Numbered from the stretch's first letter, positions 56,222-63,942 are shown. The stretch is DNA of 64,000 nucleotides from a bacterium (GCA_027364575.1 DAHXPC010000006.1:58611-122610); one strand, 5' to 3'. Translations and numbers: made by a program. Notes: generated by a model from the letters alone, not told the origin.

Positions 56222-56416
56222 ATGTTTTGGCGTAAGCAACCTATGTTAAAAGGCTATGTGAGTGAAATTGATCGTTTTTTAATTGAGTTTGATGAAAAAC
56301 CCGAAGCAAGCTCGATATCTCGTCGCCAAGAGGAAGCAAAATACGCATTACTCAATAGCCTTAGAGATAAAATAGAGACCAAACAGCCCGAATTCAAGAT
56401 CTGGGAAGACGAATAG
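56222..56416 (+). CDS. Small hypothetical protein
   Basis: A 64-residue charged, soluble protein (MFWRKQPMLKGYVSEIDRFL ... SISRRQEEAKYALLNSLRDKIE). AAGGGGG precedes the ATG at 56222. It follows nfuA at once and may share its transcript. The family is not recognised; an interaction role is possible but unsupported. Confidence 0.55.
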   Translation: MFWRKQPMLKGYVSEIDRFLIEFDEKPEASSISRRQEEAKYALLNSLRDKIETKQPEFKIWEDE

Positions 56417-56492
56417 GCCTTGTATACTGCTATTGTGCATCCTTCCCTTATCGGGTTCATATACTGCTTCAATATACGCGTAGGATAAAATT

Positions 56493-56603
56493 ATGGATCA
56501 AAAGAAACAGCTATCGGATGATGCCGTGGATGCGATTGCGGCGGTTGTATTGATCGCTTTGGTTGTCGTTGTCGTTGTGTATTGGTTAGAAACGATGACT
56601 TAA
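56493..56603 (+). CDS. 36-residue single-span membrane peptide
   Basis: ATG at 56493 opens a 36-codon frame: a short polar N-terminus (MDQKKQLSDDAVDA), then one very hydrophobic helix rich in Val (AAVVLIALVVVVVVYW) and a tail LETMT. AGGATAAAATT stands before the start. Its clean topology and position between two conserved genes suggest a real small membrane protein. Function unknown. Confidence 0.5.
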   Translation: MDQKKQLSDDAVDAIAAVVLIALVVVVVVYWLETMT

Positions 56604-56617
56604 TATAAGATAATGGC

Positions 56618-57334
56618 ATGCAGCTTAGCGATCTTTTAAAACGACCCCTTATTATCCGCACAAATTATGGTGATGAATCTCTCGCTTTAACCCAATGGGT
56701 CTTTGAATCGGGTTTAAACGCCACTGTGATTTATATTGACACCGGTTGGGCAGCGGCTAGCTGGAAAAAAAGGGTTCAGTTAGGGGAGCTTCATGCTAGG
56801 CGTTGTGGATTTGAGATTCATACTATCACTTCAAAAATTTCCTTTTCAGATGCCGTTATCGGTAGAGCTTCATTTCCTTCTGCAAAGTTCCAATGGTGTA
56901 CGGGGTTGCTAAAAGGCCTTCCCTTTTTAGATTGGATAGAGCCCATTGATTTAGGGGGCGAATATATTATTCTCATGGCTAAACGAAAAGCCGCAACGAG
57001 CGCCCATCAAAATTTGCCAGAATGGATTGAACAGTGCGAATTTCATGGCGATAGAACTGTTTGGCATCCTATGGTTGAAGTAACAGATATCGAGAGGGAT
57101 GGATTGTTAAAGCGCGCAGGCTTTATCCCCCTTTATCATAGAAGTTTAGAATGCCAGCCTTGCGCCAATAGCACCGCATTAGAGATAGAAAGATTAGGCA
57201 GGGTAGATAGCGTAAAATTGCAAGCGGTCGAAAATGCCATAAAAATAAAATGGCAAAGCGAATCACTGGATTTTGAAAAGCCGCTGGATTTATTTTATCG
57301 CGGCTGTGGTAATCATTTTGGCTGCGGATTATAA
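56618..57334 (+). CDS. PAPS reductase-like (adenine nucleotide alpha-hydrolase fold) protein
   Basis: A 238-residue protein of the phosphoadenosine phosphosulfate reductase superfamily, with FQWCTGLLKGLPF and WHPMVEVTDIERDGLL as CysH-like stretches. The PP-loop is unusual: where the family has SGGKDS, this has TNYGDES. The ECGLH active site of true PAPS reductases is absent; instead the C-terminal half has several Cys pairs (LECQPC, YRGCGNHFGCGL). So it is a relative, perhaps acting in sulfur or tRNA/Fe-S chemistry, rather than a proven CysH. Confidence 0.65.
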   Translation: MQLSDLLKRPLIIRTNYGDESLALTQWVFESGLNATVIYIDTGWAAASWKKRVQLGELHARRCGFEIHTITSKISFSDAVIGRASFPSAKFQWCTGLLKGLPFLDWIEPIDLGGEYIILMAKRKAATSAHQNLPEWIEQCEFHGDRTVWHPMVEVTDIERDGLLKRAGFIPLYHRSLECQPCANSTALEIERLGRVDSVKLQAVENAIKIKWQSESLDFEKPLDLFYRGCGNHFGCGL

Positions 57335-57358
57335 AACCGCTGGCAATTTAATAGTGAT

Positions 57359-58099
57359 CTAATGCGAGAAAACATATTTTTCACGCCTAATGTTCTTTTT
57401 ATCAAAACCCATATTCGTGAGTAATGCAAAGTTCTCATCAATCATGTGAGGATTACCGCATAGATAAATAATATCCTGGTTAGGATCTAAGTTTAGATCT
57501 GGAAAAATACTTTGCACACGCCCTAAGCGTTCAAAAGGTTGTTGATCCGCCAGTAGGGGTTCTTGACTATAACAAGCATAAAATTTAAAGTTAGGATGCA
57601 TTTTAGCAAACGCATTAAATTCTTCAGCAAATAATAATTCAGTTCGATTTCGCACACCCAGAATTAAGATAATTTCAAGTTCAGGATGAGAGGTGGTTAA
57701 GCGAGCTTGCAAATCATTTAGCATCGATCGATAAGGGGTAACACCCGTTCCTGTTGCAATAAAAACATAGCGTGCAGGGTGTTCCTCTTTTAGGACAAAT
57801 AAACCAAAGGGTCCGTTCGCCAAGAGGGATTCCCCTTCTTGCATATTAAAAAGTAATGTCGATGCAACGCCACCCTCTACAAAGGCACAGGCTATTTCTA
57901 GCGTATTGCTATGGGGCGCATTCGCTACACTATAGCTACGGTGCAATGTTTTAGTGGGCCCTTCAATATTCAGGGTAACAAATTGTCCTGCCGTGAATGC
58001 AATATTAGATTTGTCTTCTAGCTGAAATGCTAATTGACGAACTTTAGGGGCAATGAGTTTGCTCCATTTTAAGTAGAAGCGACGGGTAGGTTGTGCCAT
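57359..58099 (-). CDS. fpr: Ferredoxin-NADP reductase
   Basis: FAD flavoprotein moving electrons between NADPH and ferredoxin/flavodoxin. From the ATG at 58099 it has 246 residues: FAD-binding FTAGQFVTLNIEG and RSYSVAN, the NADP-binding ATGTGVTPYRSML, YLCGNPHMIDE, and the C-terminal KRREKY-like end (RREKYVFSH). In-frame ATGs up to 58144 would add up to 15 residues. It converges with the PAPS-reductase-like gene. Confidence 0.9.
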   Translation of the reverse strand: MAQPTRRFYLKWSKLIAPKVRQLAFQLEDKSNIAFTAGQFVTLNIEGPTKTLHRSYSVANAPHSNTLEIACAFVEGGVASTLLFNMQEGESLLANGPFGLFVLKEEHPARYVFIATGTGVTPYRSMLNDLQARLTTSHPELEIILILGVRNRTELLFAEEFNAFAKMHPNFKFYACYSQEPLLADQQPFERLGRVQSIFPDLNLDPNQDIIYLCGNPHMIDENFALLTNMGFDKKNIRREKYVFSH

Positions 58100-58350
58100 A
58101 AGTTTTATAATCATACTAAAAAAAGATAATGTCTCTAATATCATGAAAAATGGAACAAATCAACAATAAAGCAAGCCAACTTAATGTAATCGGAGCGAAA
58201 TCTTTATTCTTAAGGCTTTTCATATATATGCTCGTGTGCAGCCAAGGGTCTGCTTCTTCCATCTTCAGTGCGGTTGCTATGTTACACTGAGAAAGAAAGG
58301 GCCCTAATCGGGTATAAGATTTCACATATCTATTCAAAACAGGAGATCCT

Positions 58351-58692
58351 ATGAATACGAAGCTTGAAGAATGTAAAGCAGAATTAGAATTGTTTGCCAA
58401 AGATTTTGCGCATGCAAACGAAGAAATTATGTTCAATCTAATGCGAACAAGGGTTATGGCTCAATTTCCAGAACTTGCGGAATTAGGATTTTTTATAAAA
58501 TGGGATGAAGAGGCAAAGCAACATGTTTATCAGCATATTACATCTTCTTTTGAATCGTATTTGAAAAATGCATGCTTGGCGTTTAAAGAAGAAATTTTTT
58601 CAAAAAAATGGGAAGCTTACGTGGAAGCAGATAAAAAATGGCATACGGCTTTGAGAGAAGAGGGATCTGCGGTGGAAGAAAAACTGGTTTAA
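58351..58692 (+). CDS. Hypothetical helical protein
   Basis: A 113-residue soluble, acidic, helical protein with a good AGGAGATCCT ribosome-binding site (MNTKLEECKAELELFAKDFAHANEE ... FESYLKNACLAFKEEIFSKKWEAYVEADKKWH). No domain recognised; it precedes the GIY-YIG gene by 41 bp. Confidence 0.6.
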   Translation: MNTKLEECKAELELFAKDFAHANEEIMFNLMRTRVMAQFPELAELGFFIKWDEEAKQHVYQHITSSFESYLKNACLAFKEEIFSKKWEAYVEADKKWHTALREEGSAVEEKLV

Positions 58693-58733
58693 GATAAGTA
58701 AAAATTATCCTCTTCTATTGATATCCGTACGCT

Positions 58734-59036
58734 ATGACGAACGCAATCACGTTATGCTTGCCGAGCTTTTGGGTTTATATTATACAGTGTAAGAATGGAA
58801 ATTTTTATACGGGGTACACGGTCGATCTCCATAAACGCTATCAATTGCATATCGCTGGAAAAGGGGCAAAATATACTCGGAGTTTTCCGCCACATTTCTT
58901 AGCCTATGTATGCCCTATTTATGGGAATAAACAGCAAGCAATGCAACTTGAAAACTTTATAAAAAAAATGAATAAAAAAGGCAAAAAAACATTAATTATA
59001 GATCCGCCCAGCTTACAGTGGTCAGAAAGTATTTAA
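58734..59036 (+). CDS. GIY-YIG domain endonuclease-like protein (YhbQ type)
   Basis: A 100-residue single-domain GIY-YIG protein: FWVYIIQCKNGNFYTGYTVDLHKRYQLH carries the two Tyr strands and catalytic-region Arg, and AMQLENFIKKMNKKGK the Glu-containing helix. Such UPF0213/YhbQ-type proteins are thought to act in DNA repair or recombination. It overlaps the convergent DUF2383-like gene by 4 bases. Confidence 0.85.
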   Translation: MTNAITLCLPSFWVYIIQCKNGNFYTGYTVDLHKRYQLHIAGKGAKYTRSFPPHFLAYVCPIYGNKQQAMQLENFIKKMNKKGKKTLIIDPPSLQWSESI

Positions 59037-59488
59037 CTGTATTTTGGATTTTCCTGCAGTTGTTGAATGTAAGTATTTATTTCATGCGTGTATTCTTGAT
59101 TTCGGTTGTAAAGCATTTGTATTTCTGCCAGCAGGTCTTGAGAGTAGCGTAATTTTAAGGCTTTTTTGTAAAAATGGAGCATCCAAAGTTCATTGGTGCG
59201 TAGTGCTTTCAATGTGTAAGTATCACTAATAAGACCTTGGATGGTTACGTAATATTTCATTAAGTAGCCCTTGAGATCGAGATCATATTGTGGCGGTTTT
59301 CCGCCCAGTTGTTTTAAAAGCTCAGAAGATCCCCGAATGCTTTCAGTGCATTGTTGTTTAAATGAAGTCAGTTGATATTGAATGTTTTGATCTTTAATTT
59401 TATGAATGGCTTCAGTCAGTATAAAAAAAGTATCGATTTCACATTGGATTAGAGATTTTAATTGATTGATCGAGCGAAGCGCTTTCAT
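59033..59488 (-). CDS. DUF2383-like four-helix protein
   Basis: A 151-residue, wholly helical protein like the PA2169/DUF2383 ferritin-like group (KSLIQCEIDTFFILTEAIHK ... NTYIQQLQENPKYS). AGGAG lies just before the ATG. Function unknown. A stretch from inside this gene (59358-59434) recurs as a perfect inverted copy at the window's right edge. Confidence 0.6.
   Translation of the reverse strand: MKALRSINQLKSLIQCEIDTFFILTEAIHKIKDQNIQYQLTSFKQQCTESIRGSSELLKQLGGKPPQYDLDLKGYLMKYYVTIQGLISDTYTLKALRTNELWMLHFYKKALKLRYSQDLLAEIQMLYNRNQEYTHEINTYIQQLQENPKYS
59358..59434 (-). repeat. 77-bp inverted repeat, left copy
   Basis: This 77-bp segment inside the DUF2383-like gene is the exact reverse complement of 63924-64000. 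The match starts at codon 19 of the gene and may extend beyond the window. Confidence 0.95.
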
Positions 59489-59743
59489 ATCTATACTCCT
59501 ATTGATAAACCTATACTCCTTAACTGAGCCTAGCTAATGTAAGTATGATACCCTATTTATTGAAAATTTATCCTAGGGAAAGTCCTATTCTTTTTTCTGA
59601 AAATAAGCGATAAAATCTAACAAGTGCAGAAATTTTAAAGAGGTTTTATAAAAGGTTCCCTCTTTAGTAGGCATTAAGTGTTTGCTGCATAAAATAGAGG
59701 GTAGAGGCATGTCTATATTTGCCTGTTCTCGTGGGAGAATCGA

Positions 59744-59989
59744 ATGGTTATAAAAGAACCGGATGAAACATTTTACCATGTGTTACATTCTAAGCAAGAT
59801 GGACGGTGGCACCTTAAAGCCGGGAATGAGGCGGGCAGTGTGGCTTCTTATCCTTCTAAAGAAGCGGCGATAGAGGAGGCGACGAGGCTTGCTCAGTTGC
59901 TAAAAAATCAGAAAAGGCACGTGATTGTCCATAAAACCAATGGTGCATTTGAAGATGTTAAACACTTTGACGAGATAGAAAATGGCTAA
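59744..59989 (+). CDS. DUF2188 protein
   Basis: An 81-residue protein with the DUF2188 pattern (YHVLHSKQDGRWHLKAGNEAGSVASYPSKEAAIEEATRLA then IVHKTNGAFED). These small proteins are common in soil and water bacteria; function unknown. GGGAG precedes the ATG. Confidence 0.8.
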   Translation: MVIKEPDETFYHVLHSKQDGRWHLKAGNEAGSVASYPSKEAAIEEATRLAQLLKNQKRHVIVHKTNGAFEDVKHFDEIENG

Positions 59990-60029
59990 TTTTTAGGGTA
60001 TTTAAATATACTCACGGGAGGACGTTAAA

Positions 60030-60545
60030 ATGTCCGTACTGATCGAGAAACGTTTATACCTGATTACCCCCGGCATTGAAAAAGCGACAGAGCTTATAAA
60101 ATCCTTATGGACATTAAACCTTGGCAAAGAGGGGGTTCATATTTTGGTTAAAGATCCCAGTCTTCTGGAATTAAAAAAAATTTCGGATAGCGAAGGGATT
60201 TTAAAAACAACGGATGCTATCCCTTCTTTGATTAAAGGGGCGATAATCGGTGCGCTGGCAGGCTTCAGTGTCGGATTGCTGCTATTTAAACTTCAATTGG
60301 CATACTTATCGATTGGGATTGAGAGTATTATTATTTTCAGTGTTTTTGGCATCCTTTTTGGGGCTTGGACGAGTTCGCTGATTGGGGTTTCTGTTCCAAA
60401 CCCTACTTTTCTTGCTTTAGAGGAAGCCGCCGAAAAAGGGGAGATACTGCTATTAGTTGATCTGCCGGATGTAAAAGAAAAAGAGGTGGTCGATTTTGTG
60501 AAATCGCATCATACGGATATTTCATTTTATGAAATAAATCGATAG
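60030..60545 (+). CDS. Membrane protein with DUF1269-like layout
   Basis: A 171-residue protein with a soluble N-terminal ferredoxin-like part (KRLYLITPGIEKATELIKSLW ... GVHILVKDP), two membrane helices in the middle (KGAIIGALAGFSVGLLLF and ESIIIFSVFGILFGAW), and a soluble C-terminal repeat of the first fold (GEILLLVDLPDVKEKEVVDFV). That layout is seen in DUF1269/GspM-type stress membrane proteins. GGGAGGA precedes the start. The function is unknown. Confidence 0.6.
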   Translation: MSVLIEKRLYLITPGIEKATELIKSLWTLNLGKEGVHILVKDPSLLELKKISDSEGILKTTDAIPSLIKGAIIGALAGFSVGLLLFKLQLAYLSIGIESIIIFSVFGILFGAWTSSLIGVSVPNPTFLALEEAAEKGEILLLVDLPDVKEKEVVDFVKSHHTDISFYEINR

Positions 60546-60674
60546 CAGCAAAGGATAACCTAAAAACCCGTCATTTAACCAGATGCTTCAGAGCTGATGC
60601 ATTCCCTACCACCCTTATGCTTCTGCATGCTATACTACAATTGTGGCATTTTGGTACAAGTATGGAGATATAAC

Positions 60675-60902
60675 GTGGGCACCCCGATTAGAATTGATGA
60701 TGGCATATACAATGAAGCAAAAAAGGTGGCTAAAGCAGAGTGTCGCTCTATCCCGAATCAAATTGAATTCTGGGCAAAGATAGGAAAATGTGCGTTAGAC
60801 AACCCTGATTTGCCTGTGGAATTTATAAGAGATGTATTAATTTCAAAAAATCAAGATCGCTCTTTAGCCGAACCCTTTATTTTTGAAGGGAAACATGGCT
60901 GA
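60675..60902 (+). CDS. ParD-like antitoxin
   Basis: A 75-residue protein starting at a GTG after GGAG (an upstream frame to 60597 lacks one). It has the ParD_like antitoxin pattern GTPIRIDDGIYNEAKKVAKA followed by RSIPNQIEFWAKIGKCALDNPDL, a ribbon-helix-helix-like DNA-binding part and a toxin-contacting tail. Its end overlaps the RelE-like toxin gene in the ATGGCTGA arrangement typical of coupled toxin-antitoxin genes. Confidence 0.8.
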   Translation: MGTPIRIDDGIYNEAKKVAKAECRSIPNQIEFWAKIGKCALDNPDLPVEFIRDVLISKNQDRSLAEPFIFEGKHG

Positions 60903-61176
60903 GGTCCATGTTTTACAGATGCCTATTTTTAAAAAGGCTTATAAAAAGCTTCATTCTAAAGAAAAAGCTATCATTGATGGCGTTGTTCAGCAAATTATCA
61001 ACAATCCAAAGTTAGGTAAGAGCAAAAAAGGTGACTTAAATGCTGTATTTGTTTATAAATTTAAAATGAATAACCAAGAAACACTTTTAGCTTATGAGTC
61101 GACTTCCAAACAACGAATATTGCTAGCCTTCGGCGTGCGCGAAAATTTTTATCGTGATCTTAAAAAAAGTTTGTAG
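60895..61176 (+). CDS. RelE/ParE-family toxin
   Basis: A 93-residue protein beginning MAEVHVLQMPIFKKAYKKLHSKEKAIIDGVVQQI, with the strand-rich core (GDLNAVFVYKFKMNNQETLLAYE ... RILLAFGVRENFYRDLKK) of the RelE/YafQ group; such toxins are ribosome-dependent mRNA endoribonucleases. Gene overlap with the ParD-like antitoxin supports a toxin-antitoxin pair. The exact target cannot be inferred. Confidence 0.75.
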   Translation: MAEVHVLQMPIFKKAYKKLHSKEKAIIDGVVQQIINNPKLGKSKKGDLNAVFVYKFKMNNQETLLAYESTSKQRILLAFGVRENFYRDLKKSL

Positions 61177-61251
61177 CTGCTATTAAATAACATTCCGCAA
61201 TTTTGAGTGGTCACGTACCCCTCTTTTTGGGATATACATAACTCTAGAACC

Positions 61252-61291
61252 GACAATTCATGTGCTACGAAAGACGGACAATTGATGTGCT
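61252..61291. repeat. Two 15-bp imperfect direct repeats upstream of the WD40-kinase gene
   Basis: GACAATTCATGTGCT (61252-61266) and GACAATTGATGTGCT (61277-61291) differ at one base and are 25 bp apart. They lie about 95 bp before the kinase gene and may be a regulatory pair or the end of a vanished insertion sequence. Confidence 0.55.
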
Positions 61292-61383
61292 CTCAACTGG
61301 AACCAAATACCCAATTGCCTTTTCGCGTATCAGGTGTAAAATCGTTTTAATGAAAACCATTCCCTTATCAGGAGCATATATCT

Positions 61384-63297
61384 ATGGCCGCCCCTAATCC
61401 TTTTGAGTCGTTCAATCCCCAGTTTAATAATTTAAAAGCCCAGAAAGTGGGCGCTAAAACTCTCTCTGGGCATACCAATACTGTTTACTGTCTAGCCATA
61501 GCTCTAAGTGGCGAGTTGGTAAGCGGCTCAAGTGATGACACCATCAAGGCGTGGGACTTAAAGAGTGGCCAATGCCTTAAAACTCTCTCTGGGCATCCCA
61601 GTTCTGTTTGCTGCCTAGCCATAGCTCCGAGTGGCGAGCTGGTAAGCGGCTCAGCTGATACCACCATCAAGGTGTGGGACTTAAAAAGTGGCCAATGCCT
61701 TAAAACTCTCTCTGGGCATATCCGTGCTGTTCGCTGCCTAGCCATAGCTCCAAGTGGCGAGTTGGTAAGCGGCTCACGTGATAAGACCATCAAGGTCTGG
61801 GACTTAAGAAGTGGCAAATGCCTTAAAACCCTTGAGGGGCATACCGATGCTGTTGACTGCCTAGCCATAGCTGAAAGTGGCGAGCTGGTAAGTGGCTCAG
61901 ATGATAACACCATCAAAGTCTGGGACCTAAAAAGTGGCCAATGCCTTAAAACTCTATCTGGGCACACCTCTTCTGTTACCTGTCTAGCCTTAACTCAAAG
62001 TGGCGAGCTAATAAGCGGCTCACAGGATACCACCATCAAGGTGTGGGACTTAAAAAGTGGCAAATGCCTTAAAACTCTATCTGGGCACACCTATTCTGTT
62101 GACTGCCTAGCCATAGCTCAAAGTGGTGAGTTGGTAAGCGGCTCAGGGGATGACACCATCAAGATGTGGGACTTAAAAAGTGGCAAATGCCTTAAAACCC
62201 TTGGGGGGCATACAAGCTACGTTAGTCAAATAACAATTTTGCCAAGTGGCGAACTGGTAAGCGGCTCAGGGGATAAGACCATCAAGGTCTGGGACTCATC
62301 TGAATTTATAGCGGAAGACAAACTGGCGCAAAAACAGGAGGTGGGTAGCGCCCTACCTTTACCAAAGGTGGAGAATGTGGCCTCAGCACCAGCGCAGCCT
62401 TTGGTTCTGACTAAACCCATTGCTATCCCTGCTCCAACCCCAATTAAAGCCCCTGAAAAGCCTAGCTTTGCGGTTTCTTATACCCTTAATTATCAACAGT
62501 TAACGTTTGGCAGAGAGTTAGGGAAGGGTGGCTTTGGTATAGTGCATCAAGGGATATGGCGGCATAATGATGTGGCCATCAAACAACTCTTGATTAATAA
62601 CCTTTCCACTGAAGCTTCGGATGAATTTAAAGCAGAATCAGCCATCATGGCACGACTCCACTCACCTAATATTGTACAGCTCTATGGCTGTTGTTTTAGT
62701 CCTCAATACTGCATTGTGATGGAGTACATGCCGAAGGGTTCTTTGTATAGTGTTTTGCATTCCAACCAAGAACTAACCTGGAGCAATAGAATTCGGATTG
62801 CAGTGGATATGGCTAGGGGTGTTGCTTTTCTACATCAAGAACATATTCTTCATCGTGATATTAAAAGCTTAAATGTTTTATTGGGTGAAAGTTTTAATGC
62901 CAAATTAGCCGATTTTGGTTTATCTAAAGTGAAAACCGAAACCCAAAGTACCTCCACCAGTAAAGGCTCAGCAGGAACTCTCGCGTGGATGGCGCCAGAG
63001 CTTGCCACCTCAGACAATGGTTGTACTAAGCAGTCTGATATTTATAGTTTGGGGATTACCTTTTGGGAGCTCGCTTCTCGAGAAATCCCCTTTAAGAAGG
63101 TTGCAAAACCCGCACTTATTCCTATGCGTGCTTCTCAAGGGGTTCGAGATGAAATTCCTGCCGATTGCCCGGCTAAATTAGCCTCCCTAATCAAAGCTTG
63201 CTGGGAAACGGATCCTGATAAGCGCCCTGAGCCGATGAGGTTGCCTCGTTTTTATATTCCGACACAGAAAACTTTAATCAATTCTTGCCTTATTTGA
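61384..63297 (+). CDS. WD40-propeller TKL-type protein kinase, C-terminus frameshifted
   Basis: A 637-residue eukaryotic-like protein. Residues about 25-308 are seven near-identical WD40 repeats of 40 residues (TLSGHTxxVxCLAIAxSGELVSGS, then TIKVWDLKSG), enough for a closed propeller. After a Pro/Ala linker comes a kinase domain (about 365-616) with GKGGFGIVHQG, VAIK (Lys about 399), HRDIKSLN (about 490-497), DFG (510-512) and GTLAWMAPE, so it should be active; MEYMPKGSL and ADCPAKLASLIKACWETDP resemble TKL kinases such as MLKL/RIPK. From 63231 one missing base shifts the frame, and residues 617-637 are out-of-frame. No membrane segment. Strong AGGAG. Confidence 0.85.
   Translation: MAAPNPFESFNPQFNNLKAQKVGAKTLSGHTNTVYCLAIALSGELVSGSSDDTIKAWDLKSGQCLKTLSGHPSSVCCLAIAPSGELVSGSADTTIKVWDLKSGQCLKTLSGHIRAVRCLAIAPSGELVSGSRDKTIKVWDLRSGKCLKTLEGHTDAVDCLAIAESGELVSGSDDNTIKVWDLKSGQCLKTLSGHTSSVTCLALTQSGELISGSQDTTIKVWDLKSGKCLKTLSGHTYSVDCLAIAQSGELVSGSGDDTIKMWDLKSGKCLKTLGGHTSYVSQITILPSGELVSGSGDKTIKVWDSSEFIAEDKLAQKQEVGSALPLPKVENVASAPAQPLVLTKPIAIPAPTPIKAPEKPSFAVSYTLNYQQLTFGRELGKGGFGIVHQGIWRHNDVAIKQLLINNLSTEASDEFKAESAIMARLHSPNIVQLYGCCFSPQYCIVMEYMPKGSLYSVLHSNQELTWSNRIRIAVDMARGVAFLHQEHILHRDIKSLNVLLGESFNAKLADFGLSKVKTETQSTSTSKGSAGTLAWMAPELATSDNGCTKQSDIYSLGITFWELASREIPFKKVAKPALIPMRASQGVRDEIPADCPAKLASLIKACWETDPDKRPEPMRLPRFYIPTQKTLINSCLI
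61447..62295 (+). repeat. Seven 120-bp tandem repeats encoding WD40 blades
   Basis: Consecutive 120-bp units with very similar DNA (CTCTCTGGGCATAC..., AGTGGCGAG, AAGCGGCTCA, ACCATCAAGGTGTGGGACTT recur in each). Silent positions are conserved too, so the array has expanded or been homogenised recently; unit 7 is the most divergent. Confidence 0.85.
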
Positions 63298-63440
63298 GAG
63301 CCCAGCAATCAGTAATGAGTTCTGGATATCAAGAAAATCTGAATTCAATATCCCCAGTAGCAGCCAGCAGTAGTAGCGGCAGCGGATATCAGAATAACCT
63401 GAACTCACCCATGCCACACAAGGGAGCAGGGACGGGTTAG
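63228..63440 (+). pseudogene. Displaced C-terminal tail of the WD40-kinase
   Basis: In the frame one base away from the kinase, the sequence continues ADEVASFLYSDTENFNQFLP, YLRAQQSVMSSGYQENLNS, then ISPVAASSSSGSGYQNNLNS and PMPHKGAGTG to a TAG at 63440. Adding one G after GAG at 63229-63231 makes DPDKRPEADEVASF, the usual end of a kinase domain, and a 685-residue protein. The tail holds two copies of SGYQ(E/N)NLNS in a Ser/Gly-rich context. Confidence 0.75.
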
Positions 63441-63492
63441 TTTTTTAAGCCACGAAGGTTAACTGTTTGATAAAAATTTAAAGGAGCACAAG

Positions 63493-63942
63493 ATGCCAAT
63501 ATTAGAAATTATTGAGTCTATTTATAGTATTGCCAAGAAAGTGCGCAATCGTTCAAAGCTTGTGAAAGCCAATATGGCGCAATGCAACACATTAGCTGAC
63601 AGAGTCGACATTGTGGTTGCGGCCGTGAATAACTTAGAGAAGATCCCGAATAATGAACAGTACAAGCCTGGCTTAGAAGCCTTTGAGGTGTGTTTAAAAG
63701 AATGCCTTGAATTTGTGGATGAATATACGAAAGAAAAAAGTTGGTTTAAGAAGATATTAAAAGCAGGTACTGCTAAGGAAAAATTTGAAGATTTAAATGA
63801 TCAATTACAAAAAGCCATTCCACAATTAAGTCTAGGTCTGAATGCCCAGCAAATTATTAATCGTGAACAAGATAAAAAAGATCAAGAAAAAGATCAGGCT
63901 TATAACAATCAACAGCAAGAAGAGATACTTTTTTTATACTGA
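63493..63942 (+). CDS. MLKL-type four-helix-bundle protein, 3' end truncated
   Basis: A 149-residue protein beginning right after AAAGGAG. Residues 1-115 have the pattern of the N-terminal four-helix bundle of eukaryotic MLKL: LEIIESIYSIAKKVRNRSKL, ANMAQCNTLADRVDIVVAAV, YKPGLEAFEVCLKECLEFVDEY, FEDLNDQLQKAIPQLSLGL. In MLKL this bundle permeabilises membranes once its kinase-like domain is phosphorylated. A Gln/Lys/Asp-rich coiled coil follows (120-144). The last five residues (ILFLY) come from the inverted DUF2383 copy starting at 63924, so the original gene was longer, perhaps continuing into a kinase domain. Confidence 0.55.
   Translation: MPILEIIESIYSIAKKVRNRSKLVKANMAQCNTLADRVDIVVAAVNNLEKIPNNEQYKPGLEAFEVCLKECLEFVDEYTKEKSWFKKILKAGTAKEKFEDLNDQLQKAIPQLSLGLNAQQIINREQDKKDQEKDQAYNNQQQEEILFLY

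Noticed and set aside
61485..61967. 160-codon open frame on the minus strand opposite the WD40 repeats
   Set aside because: A mirror of the repetitive coding sequence; it repeats with the 120-bp period and has no ribosome-binding site or recognisable domain.
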